From: Antarcticimicrobium sediminis
GTDB taxonomy: Bacteria; Pseudomonadota; Alphaproteobacteria; Rhodobacterales; Rhodobacteraceae
Length of the DNA: 64,000 nucleotides
Assembly: GCF_004348975.1 (NCBI RefSeq)
Contig: NZ_SMFP01000001.1
Location: forward strand, 628,701-692,700
Reading direction: 5' to 3'
The translations under genes were made by a program, and so were the position numbers. This document shows positions 17,970 through 26,788 of the stretch, piece after piece. The notes under the pieces were generated by a model. It was not told the DNA's origin and ran no database searches. It was given only the letters and a program-made list of their open reading frames with translations. How positions within the stretch are numbered: position 1 is the first letter of the stretch; every line of letters begins with the position of its first letter.

Positions 17970-18755
17970 TCAATGGGTCAGCGAAGCATACAGCGCAAGC
18001 GCCGCCGCGTTGGAGACATTGAGCGAGCCAAACCCGCCGGCTGCATCGATCTTGACCACGTGATCCACGGTTTCCTTGGTCTTTTGACGCAGCCCCGGCC
18101 CCTCGGCCCCCAGCACAAGCGCCACAGGGCGATCACGGCGCCCGTCCAGTGCCGCCTCGATGGTCTGGTCGGCCTCGCCATCCAGCGCGAGCACCAAAAA
18201 CCCCATGCCCTGCAACTCGATAATCGCATCGGACAGATTGCGCACCCGCAGATAGGGCTGCCGCTCCAGCGCACCGCTGGCCGACTTGGCCAGCGCCCCG
18301 GTTTCGGGCGCGGAATGGTGGCGGGTGCCGATCACGGCGCTGGCACCCAGAACCTCGGCGCTGCGCAAAATCGCCCCCACGTTGTGCGGATCGGTCACCC
18401 GATCCAGTAGAATCACCCGTGGCACCGCGCCCTCGGCCTCACGCCCGATGCAGACCTCTGTCAGGCTGCCCCAGGACAACGGTTTGACCTCAAGCGCCGC
18501 CCCCTGATGCACCGAACCAGGGTCGATCGGCGCGGTGAACCGGCGCGGATCGGCCTCTTCCGGCGTGATTTCAGCCGTAGCGATGGCATCGGCAAGCTTG
18601 TCCTGCGCGTTGCGCGTGACGATCAGGCGCAGCTTCTCCCGTTTGGGGTTCAACAGCGCATCGCGCACTGCGTGCAAACCGAAAAGCCACACGGTCTCGG
18701 AGCCGGCAGATTTGCGCGCCTGTTCCTTCTCGACCACCCATTTTGGTTTCTTCAT
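17970..18755 (-). CDS. rlmB: 23S rRNA (guanosine-2'-O-)-methyltransferase RlmB family (SpoU)
   Basis: A 261-residue SPOUT-class RNA 2'-O-methyltransferase. The N-terminal substrate-binding part (WLFGLHAVRDALLNPKREKLRLIV) precedes the knotted SAM domain with motifs ILLDRVTDPHNVGAILRSAEVLGA (motif 1), LVLGAEGPGLRQKT (motif 2) and FGSLNVSNAAALALYA (motif 3). In E. coli it methylates G2251 of 23S rRNA. Start ATG at 18755. It is divergent from the tRNA-Tyr gene that lies 118 bases away, an arrangement I know in Rhodobacteraceae. Confidence 0.94.
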   Translation of the reverse strand: MKKPKWVVEKEQARKSAGSETVWLFGLHAVRDALLNPKREKLRLIVTRNAQDKLADAIATAEITPEEADPRRFTAPIDPGSVHQGAALEVKPLSWGSLTEVCIGREAEGAVPRVILLDRVTDPHNVGAILRSAEVLGASAVIGTRHHSAPETGALAKSASGALERQPYLRVRNLSDAIIELQGMGFLVLALDGEADQTIEAALDGRRDRPVALVLGAEGPGLRQKTKETVDHVVKIDAAGGFGSLNVSNAAALALYASLTH

Positions 18756-18872
18756 CTTAGCCCCCGGCTCTACATTTGCGCCGGGTCAGCCCGGCGGCGG
18801 AATTTCCTGTTGACGCCCCTTGGACGCGCTTGTAATCACGCCGACACAACGGGCGCAACAGCGCACGTGGAT

Positions 18873-18956
18873 GGGCGACAGGCCGCAAGGTGTGGCAGGG
18901 GACTGTAACTCCCTCGCGGAGACGCACGCCTGGTTCGATTCCAGGGTCGCCCACCA
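18873..18956 (+). tRNA. tRNA-Tyr (GTA anticodon)
   Basis: An 84-base class II tRNA. Acceptor arms GGGCGAC (18873-18879) and GTCGCCC (18946-18952) pair perfectly, followed by discriminator A and an encoded CCA (18954-18956). The anticodon loop CTGTAAC (18903-18909) holds GTA (18905-18907). The long variable arm lies between the anticodon stem and the T arm CCTGG-TTCGATT-CCAGG, as expected for bacterial tRNA-Tyr. A short imperfect hairpin (ATGACC/GGTCAT, about 18973-18992) follows, without a T-run. No integrase or att-like repeat is seen next to it. Confidence 0.96.
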
Positions 18957-19116
18957 TCCACCCCTTTCTTGATGACCCCATTAGGTGGTCATAGCGGGCT
19001 GCGGCGCAAAGCGTGATGCCTCGCCCTGCGCTGCCCCCCTGCCGCGCAAGACTTAACCCGAATTTAGCGTTTTTGCCCCCCCAATCCGTGCAGGCACGCA
19101 ATCGGGGGATCTGCCA

Positions 19117-21438
19117 ATGAGTGGAAACAAGCTAAAGATCGGGATCTGGTCCTTTCTGGTTCTGGCCTTGGTGATCTTTGTCGCCGCGCGGCTGATCATC
19201 AACACCCGCCTCTACGTGACCGAATCAACCCTGACGGCCACTGCCGAATCGGCCGCACAGACTTGGTACGATCACGACGTGCTCCATATGGACAAATTTG
19301 CGGGTCTGGCCGCGCTCGGCGCACAGGACAGCGTGGAGATCATCAGCCGGCACGGTACGATTGAATTCGGAAATGTCTTTTATTACCGAATCTACGACAA
19401 ATTGGGGCGGCTGGTATTGCTGTCCTCACGCGGCGCACTCGCAGCGAAGCATCCCCACCCAAACCCACCGTTGCCTCCGACCACGACCGCCGAGGATGCC
19501 GCGCAGATCCGGGCGGTTCTGTCTGACGGCAAGGTGGTGACCCAAATCACCGACGGCTGGAAACAGAGTGACCATGACTTATACGTCTCTCGCAGCGTCC
19601 TGCCGATCAAATCGAACGGGGAAATTATCGGTGCCGCAGAGGTGTTCGTTGACATCTCGGCCAGTCGCGCCACGATCTACCGCGCGTTTCGCCAGTTCAG
19701 CGAGACCTTGGTGGTGATCCTGACGCTGGCCAGCTTGATCCCGATCGGTGCCATTGCCTATGCTTGGTACCGGATGTCCGTATTGAACAAGGATCTGGCG
19801 CTGGCACGCGACGCGGCGCGACAGGCCGAAGATGTAAAATCGCAATTTCTGGCGAATATGAGCCATGAAATCCGCACCCCGCTCAATGGGATCATGGGCA
19901 TGTCGGAACTGCTGAACGAGACCGAGATGACCGATGAACAGCGCAGCTATTCCGCCACGATCCTGAACTCCTCTTCGGCGCTTCTGACCATCATCAACGA
20001 CATATTGGATTTTTCCAAGATCGAGGCCGGCAAGGTCAAGATCGAGCCACAGCCCTTTGACCTGCACAATTGCGTGCAGGACGCCGCCGACCTGCTGTTT
20101 CCCGCCGGCAACGGCAAGGGGGTCGAACTTTGCGTCGACTTCCAGAAACCGCTACCGGCATGGGTGGTCGGGGACGAGGCGCGGCTACGGCAGTGTCTGC
20201 TGAACGTGGCTGGCAACGCGGTCAAGTTCACCGAGAGCGGGCACGTGACAATCCGCGTCAGCGAACAGGAGGGAGACAGGGTCGAAATCGCGGTCAGCGA
20301 TACCGGGATCGGCATCCCGCAGGACCAGATCGAAACGATCTTTCGTGATTTCGAACAGGTGGACGGCGGCGACACCCGCAGCCACTCCGGCACCGGGCTG
20401 GGCCTTGCGATCACCCGGCGGCTGCTGCGGCTGATGGGGGGCGACGTCTCGGCGGAAAGTACGCCGGGGCAAGGATCGGTGTTTCGCATGATCCTGCCGC
20501 TGCCCGCCACCGCCCCGCCCGAACACGTCCAGGTCGACACGCCGGTCTTCTTCCTTGATCCCAGCGCGCTGGCTGGCAAGACGGCGGTGGTGGTGGATGA
20601 TCTGGAAATCAACCGCCGCATCCTGACCGCCCGGCTGGCAAGCTTTGGCATGCAAAGCCTCGCCTATGACAGCGCCATCGCGGTCCTGGCCGCGCTGAAA
20701 ACCGGGCGCCAGCCTGTCCCTGACATCTTGATCTCGGATCATCATATGCCCGGCATGGACGGGGCCGAATTGTTGCTGGCGCTGCGCGCGCGGCCGCACA
20801 CGGCAGAGCTACCGATCGTGGTGCTTTCCTCGGGCGATCTGGAGGGGCTGCGCCCGGCCCTGACCCGCGCCGACATCGAAAAATGTCTCAGCAAGCCGGT
20901 ACGCACCGATCTTCTGTTCAAGACACTGTGCAGCGCGATGGGGCTGAGCGGTATAGCGCCAACGGCGGAGCATACCTCCCCGCCCCCCTCGACACAGACA
21001 CTGCCGGACATCATCGCCCTGCGGGTCTGTCTTGCCGAAGACAACAAGACCAACCAGTTCATCGTGCAAAAGATGATCGGCAATCGGGTGGCCCGTTTCA
21101 CCACATGGGACAACGGCCAGGAGGCGGTCGACAACTACCTGAGCGAGCGGCCGGACCTGATTCTGATGGATTTCTCGATGCCGGTCATGGGCGGATTGAC
21201 CGCCACCAAAGAGATCCGCGCGCTTGAACGTCGCGCCGGTCTCTCGCCCTGTGTTATCGTGGCGCTGACCGCGCACGCCATGGCCGAGGACCGCGATCGC
21301 GGCGATGCTGCAGGGATGGACGGGTTCCTGAGCAAACCGATCCACAAGGCGGAGCTGATCAGCACCCTTGATGCGGCGCTGGACCGGCGGGCCGCACCGG
21401 CGAAACAGCGGCCACGCGACGCGCGCAGCGCCGAGTGA
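19117..21438 (+). CDS. Hybrid sensor histidine kinase with two receiver domains
   Basis: 773 residues. TM1 at about 8-28, an extracytoplasmic sensor region (30-195), TM2 at about 197-219, HisKA with the phospho-accepting H250 in [12 protein letters not shown], HATPase (N box near N367 in [14 protein letters not shown] boxes DTGIGIP and GTGLGLAI), then two receivers: REC1 with D541 in [13 protein letters not shown], and REC2 with D685 in [13 protein letters not shown] and a C-terminal K in FLSKPI. GGGGGAT precedes the ATG. No response regulator is adjacent, so it is an orphan hybrid kinase; the signal is unknown. Confidence 0.92.
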   Translation: MSGNKLKIGIWSFLVLALVIFVAARLIINTRLYVTESTLTATAESAAQTWYDHDVLHMDKFAGLAALGAQDSVEIISRHGTIEFGNVFYYRIYDKLGRLVLLSSRGALAAKHPHPNPPLPPTTTAEDAAQIRAVLSDGKVVTQITDGWKQSDHDLYVSRSVLPIKSNGEIIGAAEVFVDISASRATIYRAFRQFSETLVVILTLASLIPIGAIAYAWYRMSVLNKDLALARDAARQAEDVKSQFLANMSHEIRTPLNGIMGMSELLNETEMTDEQRSYSATILNSSSALLTIINDILDFSKIEAGKVKIEPQPFDLHNCVQDAADLLFPAGNGKGVELCVDFQKPLPAWVVGDEARLRQCLLNVAGNAVKFTESGHVTIRVSEQEGDRVEIAVSDTGIGIPQDQIETIFRDFEQVDGGDTRSHSGTGLGLAITRRLLRLMGGDVSAESTPGQGSVFRMILPLPATAPPEHVQVDTPVFFLDPSALAGKTAVVVDDLEINRRILTARLASFGMQSLAYDSAIAVLAALKTGRQPVPDILISDHHMPGMDGAELLLALRARPHTAELPIVVLSSGDLEGLRPALTRADIEKCLSKPVRTDLLFKTLCSAMGLSGIAPTAEHTSPPPSTQTLPDIIALRVCLAEDNKTNQFIVQKMIGNRVARFTTWDNGQEAVDNYLSERPDLILMDFSMPVMGGLTATKEIRALERRAGLSPCVIVALTAHAMAEDRDRGDAAGMDGFLSKPIHKAELISTLDAALDRRAAPAKQRPRDARSAE

Positions 21439-21444
21439 GTCGCC

Positions 21445-22308
21445 TCAGCCGCCCTGCCCCATCCGCTGAATCCGGATCCAGCTTTCCGAACCGGGGCGCG
21501 CGAGTTCGTCCAGAATGTCGAAATGGTCCCGCCCGGGACAGCGCGTCAGGCTGATGCGGCGCAGCTCGCGCCCCCAGAGCAGGGCCAGCGCCTCACTTTG
21601 CTGGCGAAAGGCATCGGGTTCCTCCGCGCCGATCAGCAGATGCACCGGCCGGTCGGCGGCAGGCCAATAAAGCAGCGGTGAGAGCCGCTCCGCCTCGCCG
21701 GGGCTGAGCCCCATCTTGTCATTGACATAGGACGCCGCGACCGGGGCCAGATCATAGACCCCGCTGACCAGAACATAGCCCGCCATCGCCCCGGCCAGCG
21801 GCTCGCCGCCCAGACCGGTCAGAATGGCGGCAGCCAGATGCGCCCCCGCCGAATGGCCCACCAGCACAATGCGGTCCGGGTCGATACCATACTCAACCGC
21901 ATGGGCCCGCAGATGGATCAGCGCCGCAGCGATCTCGTCCACGATCTCCGACAGCGTGGCCTCGGGCGCGAGCGTATAGCCCAACCCCACATGCGCCCAG
22001 CCCGCCTGCGCAAAGGGGCGGGCGGCAAACCCGGACCACGCCTTGGAGCCCTCTTGCCAGAACCCGCCGTGAATAAAGGCAAGACAGGGCAGGCCCGCAG
22101 CGCCCTTGGGCGCGGTCACGTCATAGCGCTGGCGCGCGCCCGGACCATAGGCCACGTCGCGCCAGCGCCGCAACGCCCCGTCAGCATCCAGCGAAGCCGT
22201 CTCTGCCGCGTGCCGCGCCAGCACGCCGGTGAAATCCTTGGCCGATTGACTGGGCGAAAGTTGCCGGTCAAGCTCGGCCCGGTTGAGACGGGTATAGGGA
22301 ACGCGCAT
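21445..22308 (-). CDS. Alpha/beta hydrolase (kynurenine formamidase-like)
   Basis: 287 residues, alpha/beta-hydrolase fold. Oxyanion motif HGGFW (80-84), nucleophile elbow GHSAG with S153, the acid in GAEEPDAF and the catalytic H near GRDHFDIL. The HGGFWQEGSKAW and LGYTLAPEATL stretches resemble arylformamidase and related carboxylester hydrolases. The start ATG at 22308 is chosen because it opens with MRVPYTRLNRAELDRQ; a longer reading extends through an unconserved leader. It converges with the histidine kinase, six bases away. Confidence 0.88.
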   Translation of the reverse strand: MRVPYTRLNRAELDRQLSPSQSAKDFTGVLARHAAETASLDADGALRRWRDVAYGPGARQRYDVTAPKGAAGLPCLAFIHGGFWQEGSKAWSGFAARPFAQAGWAHVGLGYTLAPEATLSEIVDEIAAALIHLRAHAVEYGIDPDRIVLVGHSAGAHLAAAILTGLGGEPLAGAMAGYVLVSGVYDLAPVAASYVNDKMGLSPGEAERLSPLLYWPAADRPVHLLIGAEEPDAFRQQSEALALLWGRELRRISLTRCPGRDHFDILDELARPGSESWIRIQRMGQGG

Positions 22309-22464
22309 CGTGATCCTTTTCGCTTGCCATGATCCTCGGGGCGCGCCGAGGGATACGCGCTTTGTCCAACTTGGAAAAGGGTGGAAAATCCTGTGGCGCA
22401 AACCCCCTCGACGGGGCCGCCGCCGCGGGGCTAGGGTGCGCGCAACACAACCGAAAGGCCGCCG

Positions 22465-22869
22465 ATGACCCCGGAAACGCTGCAGAGCATCCTCACCGAA
22501 AACTTTGCCCAATGGGTGCGGGCGCTGGACATGACGGTGCAGGAGGCTGACGCAGACCATGTACTGATGCGGATGCCGCTGGGCGATCATCTGGCGCGGG
22601 TTGGTGGCATCGTTTCGGGTCAAGCGCTGGCGGCGCTGGCCGATACCACCATGGTGCTGGCCGCCGTGGCCCATGCTGGCCAGTTCAAACCCTTTGCCAC
22701 CACCGACCTGCACACCCAGTTCCTGCGCCCCGGCACCGGCAGCGCGATCCTGTGTCAGGCCCGGATCATCCGGGCTGGCAAGGCCTTGGTGTTTGCCCGC
22801 GCCGAGATGACCGGCGCGGATGATGGCAAGATGGTCGCCAGCGCCACCGCGACCTTTTACGCGCCCTGA
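22465..22869 (+). CDS. PaaI-family hotdog thioesterase
   Basis: 134 residues in a single hotdog fold: MRMPLGDHLARVGGIVSGQALAALADTTMVLAAVAHAG, then TTDLHTQFLRPGTGSAILCQARIIRAGKALVFARAEM, the PaaI/YbgC-type topology. Acyl-CoA is the likely substrate. The usual catalytic Asp or Glu in the helix is at LADTTM (D64). It sits between a divergent hydrolase and a downstream lipoprotein gene that begins five bases after its stop. Confidence 0.9.
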   Translation: MTPETLQSILTENFAQWVRALDMTVQEADADHVLMRMPLGDHLARVGGIVSGQALAALADTTMVLAAVAHAGQFKPFATTDLHTQFLRPGTGSAILCQARIIRAGKALVFARAEMTGADDGKMVASATATFYAP

Positions 22870-22874
22870 ACGCC

Positions 22875-23570
22875 GTGCGCCGTGCCATCCGCCTTGTCAG
22901 CGCGCTGACCGCTCTCGCGGTTCTGGCCAGCTGTGGCCGCCCCCTGACCGAGCGCGAGATGGCTTTTGCACAAACCCTACAAGGGCGCGACATGGCGCTG
23001 GACCGGGTGCGGTTGGTGCGCGGTGCGCCCGTGGGCACGATCACCTTTCACCGCAAACCGCGCCCGCCGGTCACCTGCCGCGAGCGTATCGCGCCCCCCG
23101 AAACGGACGCAGTCATCACCACCCGACCGGCGGCGGTGACCCTGTTCAACCGCATCTTCTTTTCCAAAGAATGGTATGTCGCGGACTACACCCCAACCTA
23201 TCCTGACCAGCTTTATCTGGTCGAGGCGATGCTGCTGGCGCATGAGCTGACCCATGTCTGGCAATGGCAGAACCGGGCGCGCACGGGCTACACGCCGCTG
23301 CGCGCGGCCGCCGAGCACGGGGCGGCGGATCCCTATCTGTTCGATCTGACGGCCGCGCCCCGGTTCCAGAGCTTTGGCTATGAGCAGCAGGGCGCAATCG
23401 TCGAGGAATTTGTCTGCTGCCGGGCGTTGGCACCACAGGCGGCGCGCACAAAGCGGCTGCACCAGATGTTGTCGCAGGCCTTTCCGGTGGCGCCGCTGCC
23501 AAAAACGGGGCGCGAAAGCGACGTCTACCTGCCTTGGAACGGGGTAAAGATCGAGGGCATCTGCGACTAG
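22875..23570 (+). CDS. Lipoprotein with HExxH zincin-type motif
   Basis: 231 residues: lipobox LAS-C20 after a short signal peptide, so it is a membrane-anchored periplasmic or surface lipoprotein. The motif H123-E-L-T-H127 in LAHELTHVWQWQ plus a possible third ligand E177 or E178 in QQGAIVEEFV suggests a metal-dependent hydrolase of the gluzincin type, with similarity to the DUF4157-type HELAHV family. Start is GTG at 22875, five bases after the thioesterase stop, with no clear ribosome site, so coupling is likely. The specific function is unknown. Confidence 0.75.
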   Translation: MRRAIRLVSALTALAVLASCGRPLTEREMAFAQTLQGRDMALDRVRLVRGAPVGTITFHRKPRPPVTCRERIAPPETDAVITTRPAAVTLFNRIFFSKEWYVADYTPTYPDQLYLVEAMLLAHELTHVWQWQNRARTGYTPLRAAAEHGAADPYLFDLTAAPRFQSFGYEQQGAIVEEFVCCRALAPQAARTKRLHQMLSQAFPVAPLPKTGRESDVYLPWNGVKIEGICD

Positions 23571-23577
23571 AACGGCA

Positions 23578-23592
23578 GCCCCCTGAAGGGGC
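23578..23592. terminator. Weak bidirectional hairpin between convergent genes
   Basis: GCCCC (23578-23582) and GGGGC (23588-23592) with a CTGAA loop lie between the end of the lipoprotein gene and the end of the cytochrome gene. There is no T-run, so it is weak support for a terminator. Confidence 0.3.
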
Positions 23593-23601
23593 GCGCGGGC
23601 C

Positions 23602-24009
23602 CTAGCCTTCCTCAGCAGTCTGGATACCTTCCAGATAGATCAGCAGCGCCGCCAGCGGGCGCGGCGTCGGGGTCAATGTCCCGTCAACCTCGACCGGGAC
23701 CAATTCGCCCTCCAGCAGGGCACCGAATTCCGGCATGATGGAGGCCGGGACCGAGCCATGCCCATAGCCGTCGATCCGCGACAGAACCCGCGCGCGGGGA
23801 AATTCACCGCCATTGCGGGCGGAAATCCGGGTCAGGTCCGGCGCCGCCTGACCGCCCGCCAACCGCCCCCCCTGTCCGTGATAGTCGTGGCAGGCGGTGC
23901 AGTTGTCAGCAAAGAGCATCGCCCCCTCTTGCGGCCCCGGCATCTCGTCGGAAACGCAGGCCGCCAACAGGAACAGGGCGGGGGCGACACTTAGCAGTTT
24001 GCGTGGCAT
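23602..24009 (-). CDS. Cytochrome c family lipoprotein (single heme)
   Basis: 135 residues: lipobox LAA-C18, heme-binding C37-TACH41 and a distal ligand candidate M92 in PASIMPEFG. The fold is that of a small soluble class I cytochrome held in the membrane by the lipid. The protein has a pattern close to the next gene (SARNGGEFPRARVLSRIDGYG versus AAKNGGSFPTERVIKRIDGRD), showing tandem duplication. Start ATG 24009, eight bases after the neighbour's stop. Confidence 0.9.
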   Translation of the reverse strand: MPRKLLSVAPALFLLAACVSDEMPGPQEGAMLFADNCTACHDYHGQGGRLAGGQAAPDLTRISARNGGEFPRARVLSRIDGYGHGSVPASIMPEFGALLEGELVPVEVDGTLTPTPRPLAALLIYLEGIQTAEEG

Positions 24010-24017
24010 GGGGTCCG

Positions 24018-24422
24018 TTACTCACTTTGCAGGGATTGCAGATAGGCCAGCAGATCCACGATCGGCTCGGACGTCATGATCGGCTGACCACTTGCGGTCT
24101 TCACCGCCTTGCCCTGCCCTTCAAAGAAAAACCCATAGACCGGCATCGGGCTGCCATGGCTGACCAGCGGATCGCGCCCGTCGATGCGCTTGATCACACG
24201 CTCGGTCGGAAAACTGCCGCCGTTTTTCGCGGCCAGCGCGCTCAGGTCGCTGGGCTGGATCACCAGCACCCCGGCCATCGGCCCCTGCCCGCTGCCCTCG
24301 ATCCCGTGGCAGGTGGCGCAATGCACACGGTACAGCTCGGCCCCCTCTTTCACGTCCTGCGCCAGCGCCGGCACCGCCGCAACAGCCAGAACGAGCCCGA
24401 AAATCCCTTGAACAACACGCAT
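24018..24422 (-). CDS. Periplasmic cytochrome c (single heme)
   Basis: 134 residues: Sec signal ending at VPALAQ, heme-binding C35-ATCH39 and a distal ligand candidate M93 in SHGSPMPVYG. It is the soluble partner of the lipoprotein cytochrome at 23602-24009 and precedes it in the same operon. The ATG at 24422 has GGGAGA seven bases upstream; the longer reading to 24458 lacks one. The electron donor and acceptor cannot be read from the neighbours. Confidence 0.92.
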   Translation of the reverse strand: MRVVQGIFGLVLAVAAVPALAQDVKEGAELYRVHCATCHGIEGSGQGPMAGVLVIQPSDLSALAAKNGGSFPTERVIKRIDGRDPLVSHGSPMPVYGFFFEGQGKAVKTASGQPIMTSEPIVDLLAYLQSLQSE

Positions 24423-24501
24423 GCGTTTTCTCCCTTGCCTCAGATTACAAGACCACAATTTTGTTGGAAACTCAACACACTCACCCGGTCACGCCCGCCC
24501 A

Positions 24502-24525
24502 GTCACCCCCACGCTAAGGGGTGAC
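24502..24525. other. Perfect intergenic hairpin upstream of the cytochrome pair
   Basis: GTCACCCC (24502-24509) and GGGGTGAC (24518-24525) form a perfect 8-bp stem with an 8-base loop, in the 217-base gap between the cytochrome start and the end of lolD. No T-run follows on either strand. Possible roles are a structural or regulatory site; a small reading frame at 24532-24612 there is not convincing. Confidence 0.35.
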
Positions 24526-24639
24526 ATTCCGATGCCCGCCAGACCTTGGGCACAGCCCAAGCCACAGCCTTACCACATGCAGCTTGAACCGCAGGCGCGG
24601 ACCGATCAATGACACAGATCAACGCATCGTCTGTTCGGC

Positions 24640-25347
24640 CTATGCGGCAACAACCATCCCGTTTTCCAGCCTCAGCACCCGGTCCATCCGCGCCGCCAAC
24701 CCCATATTGTGGGTGGCGATCAGCGCGGCAAGGCCGGTTTCCGCGACCAGCGTCATCAACACGTCAAACACCCGGTCCGAGGTGTCCGGGTCAAGATTTC
24801 CGGTGGGCTCGTCCGCCAGCAAAAGGCGCGGACGGTTGGCCAGTGCCCGGCAAAAGGCGACGCGCTGCTGTTCGCCCCCCGACAGCGCGGCGGGGCGGTG
24901 ATCGGCCCGCGCCGACAGGCCGACGCGCTCAAGAAGTTCAGCCGCCCGCGCGCCAGCCTGCGCCCGCCCGGCACCATCGGCCAGTTGCGGCAGGATCACG
25001 TTCTCGGCGGCGGTGAACTCCGGCAGCAGGTGGTGGAACTGATAGATGAACCCCACGTCGCCCCGGCGCACGGCGGTGCGCGCACCATCGCCCCGCCCGG
25101 TCATATCCTGCCCGCCGATCAGCACCCGTCCGGTGTCAGGGGTGTCGAGCAGCCCAGCGATATGCAGCAGCGTCGATTTCCCCGCCCCCGAGGGCGCAAC
25201 CAGCGCCACCGTCTCGCCCGGGGCGATCGTCAGATCAACGCCGCGCAGCACCTGCACCTCGCCCGGGGTGCCAAGGTTATAGCCCTTGGCGACCGCCTCC
25301 AGCCGCAATGCCGCGTCGTGCACAGGCTCATTCACCGCATCACTCAT
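24640..25347 (-). CDS. lolD: Lipoprotein-releasing system ATPase LolD
   Basis: A 235-residue ABC ATPase that powers release of lipoproteins from the inner membrane. Walker A is APSGAGKST, the signature is [16 protein letters not shown] and Walker [13 protein letters not shown], with the LolD-type H-loop ATHNM. Its start overlaps the end of lolC by eight bases, so the two are coupled in the order lolC-lolD. It follows the usual alphaproteobacterial gene order. Confidence 0.93.
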   Translation of the reverse strand: MSDAVNEPVHDAALRLEAVAKGYNLGTPGEVQVLRGVDLTIAPGETVALVAPSGAGKSTLLHIAGLLDTPDTGRVLIGGQDMTGRGDGARTAVRRGDVGFIYQFHHLLPEFTAAENVILPQLADGAGRAQAGARAAELLERVGLSARADHRPAALSGGEQQRVAFCRALANRPRLLLADEPTGNLDPDTSDRVFDVLMTLVAETGLAALIATHNMGLAARMDRVLRLENGMVVAA

Positions 25348-26626
25348 AGCGCAGTGCCTCCACCGGGTTCATCCGGGCGGCGCGTCGGGCCGGAAAGATG
25401 GTGACCACAAAGCTCAACCCCAACGACAGCGCCACCGCCTTGAGCACGTCCGAAAGATGCAGCTCGGCCGGAAGCGCATAGATGCCACGGATCGCCGGAT
25501 CCCAGACGCCGCCGCCCATCACATAGTTCACAAAGGAAAAGATCGGGTCGATATAGATCGCAAACAGGCACCCCAGCGCCACCCCCATCGCGGTGCCGAT
25601 CACCCCGGTAAACGCGCCGCAAATGAAGAACACCCGCAGGATCGAGCCCTCGCTCAACCCGATGGTCCGTAGGATGCCGATATCGCGCCCCTTGTTCTTG
25701 ACCAGCATGATCAGACCCGAAACGATGTTCATCGCCGCGATCAGCACCAGGATCGACAGGATCACGAACATCACGTTGTCCTCGACCTCAAGCGCGCGCA
25801 AAAACCCGCCAGAGGCATCCCGCCAGGTCCAGACCTGGGCCCGCTCTCCCGCCGCCTGACGCAACGCCGGGATCAGATCCTCGACCTGCTCGGGGTGTTC
25901 GACCATCACTTCGATCTCGTCGGCCGCCCCTTCACTGTTGAAATAGGACTGCGCCTCGGCAAAGGGCATGTAGACGCGGGTGCGGTCGATGTCATAGCGC
26001 CCGGCGGTAAAGATATAGACCACGTCATAGGCGTTCACCCGTGGGCTGGTGCCAAAAGCGGTTTTCACCCCTTCGGGTGAAATCAGCTTGATGCGGTCGC
26101 CCAGCGTCACGCCCAACTCGCGCGCCACGCCCGATCCTATGGCAAGACCGGCGGGAAAATCGACCAGATCCCCCAGCGCCTGTTCGCCCCCGGCGATCGC
26201 GGGCAATGTGGCAAGGTCGCCAGCGTGGATGCCAAACACCTCGACCCCGGCATTGCGGCCACGATGCGCCGCCATCACCTGACCGCGCACCAGCGGCGCG
26301 GCGCGGGTCACGCCCGGCACCTGCGCCAGTCGCACGGCTAGGGCGGCAAAATCAGGAATGGAGCGGTCGATCCGCCCCTGATCGGTGATCTGGCCCTGAT
26401 TATAAACCGTGACATGCGCGTTCGCGCCCAGAATCGTCCCCACGAATTCCGAGCGAAAGCCCGAGCGCACCGCCAGCGTTGCGATCAGGGCAAAGACCGC
26501 CAGCGTGATACCGATCAGGCTGATCCAGGTCATCACGCTGACACCGCCCTCGGCCCGGCGGGCGCGCAAATAGCGCCAGGCGATCATCCATTCAAAGGGG
26601 GCAAAGGGGGGCGTGCGATTGGCCAC
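25340..26626 (-). CDS. lolC: Lipoprotein-releasing system permease LolC/LolE
   Basis: A 428-residue inner-membrane permease with four transmembrane segments (first near [21 protein letters not shown]-terminal ones at about 275-295, 320-345 and 395-415) and a large periplasmic domain between TM1 and TM2, the FtsX/MacB architecture. It hands outer-membrane lipoproteins to LolA. The start is GTG at 26626 with AGGAG six bases upstream. It forms a two-gene operon with lolD, as in Alphaproteobacteria where one LolC/E protein works as a homodimer. Confidence 0.93.
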   Translation of the reverse strand: MANRTPPFAPFEWMIAWRYLRARRAEGGVSVMTWISLIGITLAVFALIATLAVRSGFRSEFVGTILGANAHVTVYNQGQITDQGRIDRSIPDFAALAVRLAQVPGVTRAAPLVRGQVMAAHRGRNAGVEVFGIHAGDLATLPAIAGGEQALGDLVDFPAGLAIGSGVARELGVTLGDRIKLISPEGVKTAFGTSPRVNAYDVVYIFTAGRYDIDRTRVYMPFAEAQSYFNSEGAADEIEVMVEHPEQVEDLIPALRQAAGERAQVWTWRDASGGFLRALEVEDNVMFVILSILVLIAAMNIVSGLIMLVKNKGRDIGILRTIGLSEGSILRVFFICGAFTGVIGTAMGVALGCLFAIYIDPIFSFVNYVMGGGVWDPAIRGIYALPAELHLSDVLKAVALSLGLSFVVTIFPARRAARMNPVEALRYE

Positions 26627-26788
26627 GTCAGCTCCTGTTCAGTTCGCGGCGGACAGTGCGGCGAACACCGTAGGAGGGTCAAGCGGCAACCTGCGCAGGC
26701 ATGCTCGCGCGCCCCTGCCCGACGCCTTTTTCTGGCAATTGTCCCAGCGCCGCGCTAGCCATGACGTGTCGATAGGAGGGTGCCGACC

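Noticed and set aside
18873-18956. tRNA-Tyr as an integration site of a genomic island
   Set aside because: No integrase, flanking direct repeat or change of gene content next to it.
24532-24612. 26-codon plus-strand frame rich in Pro and Gln before the cytochrome operon
   Set aside because: No ribosome site, no known pattern, overlaps a hairpin-bearing gap.
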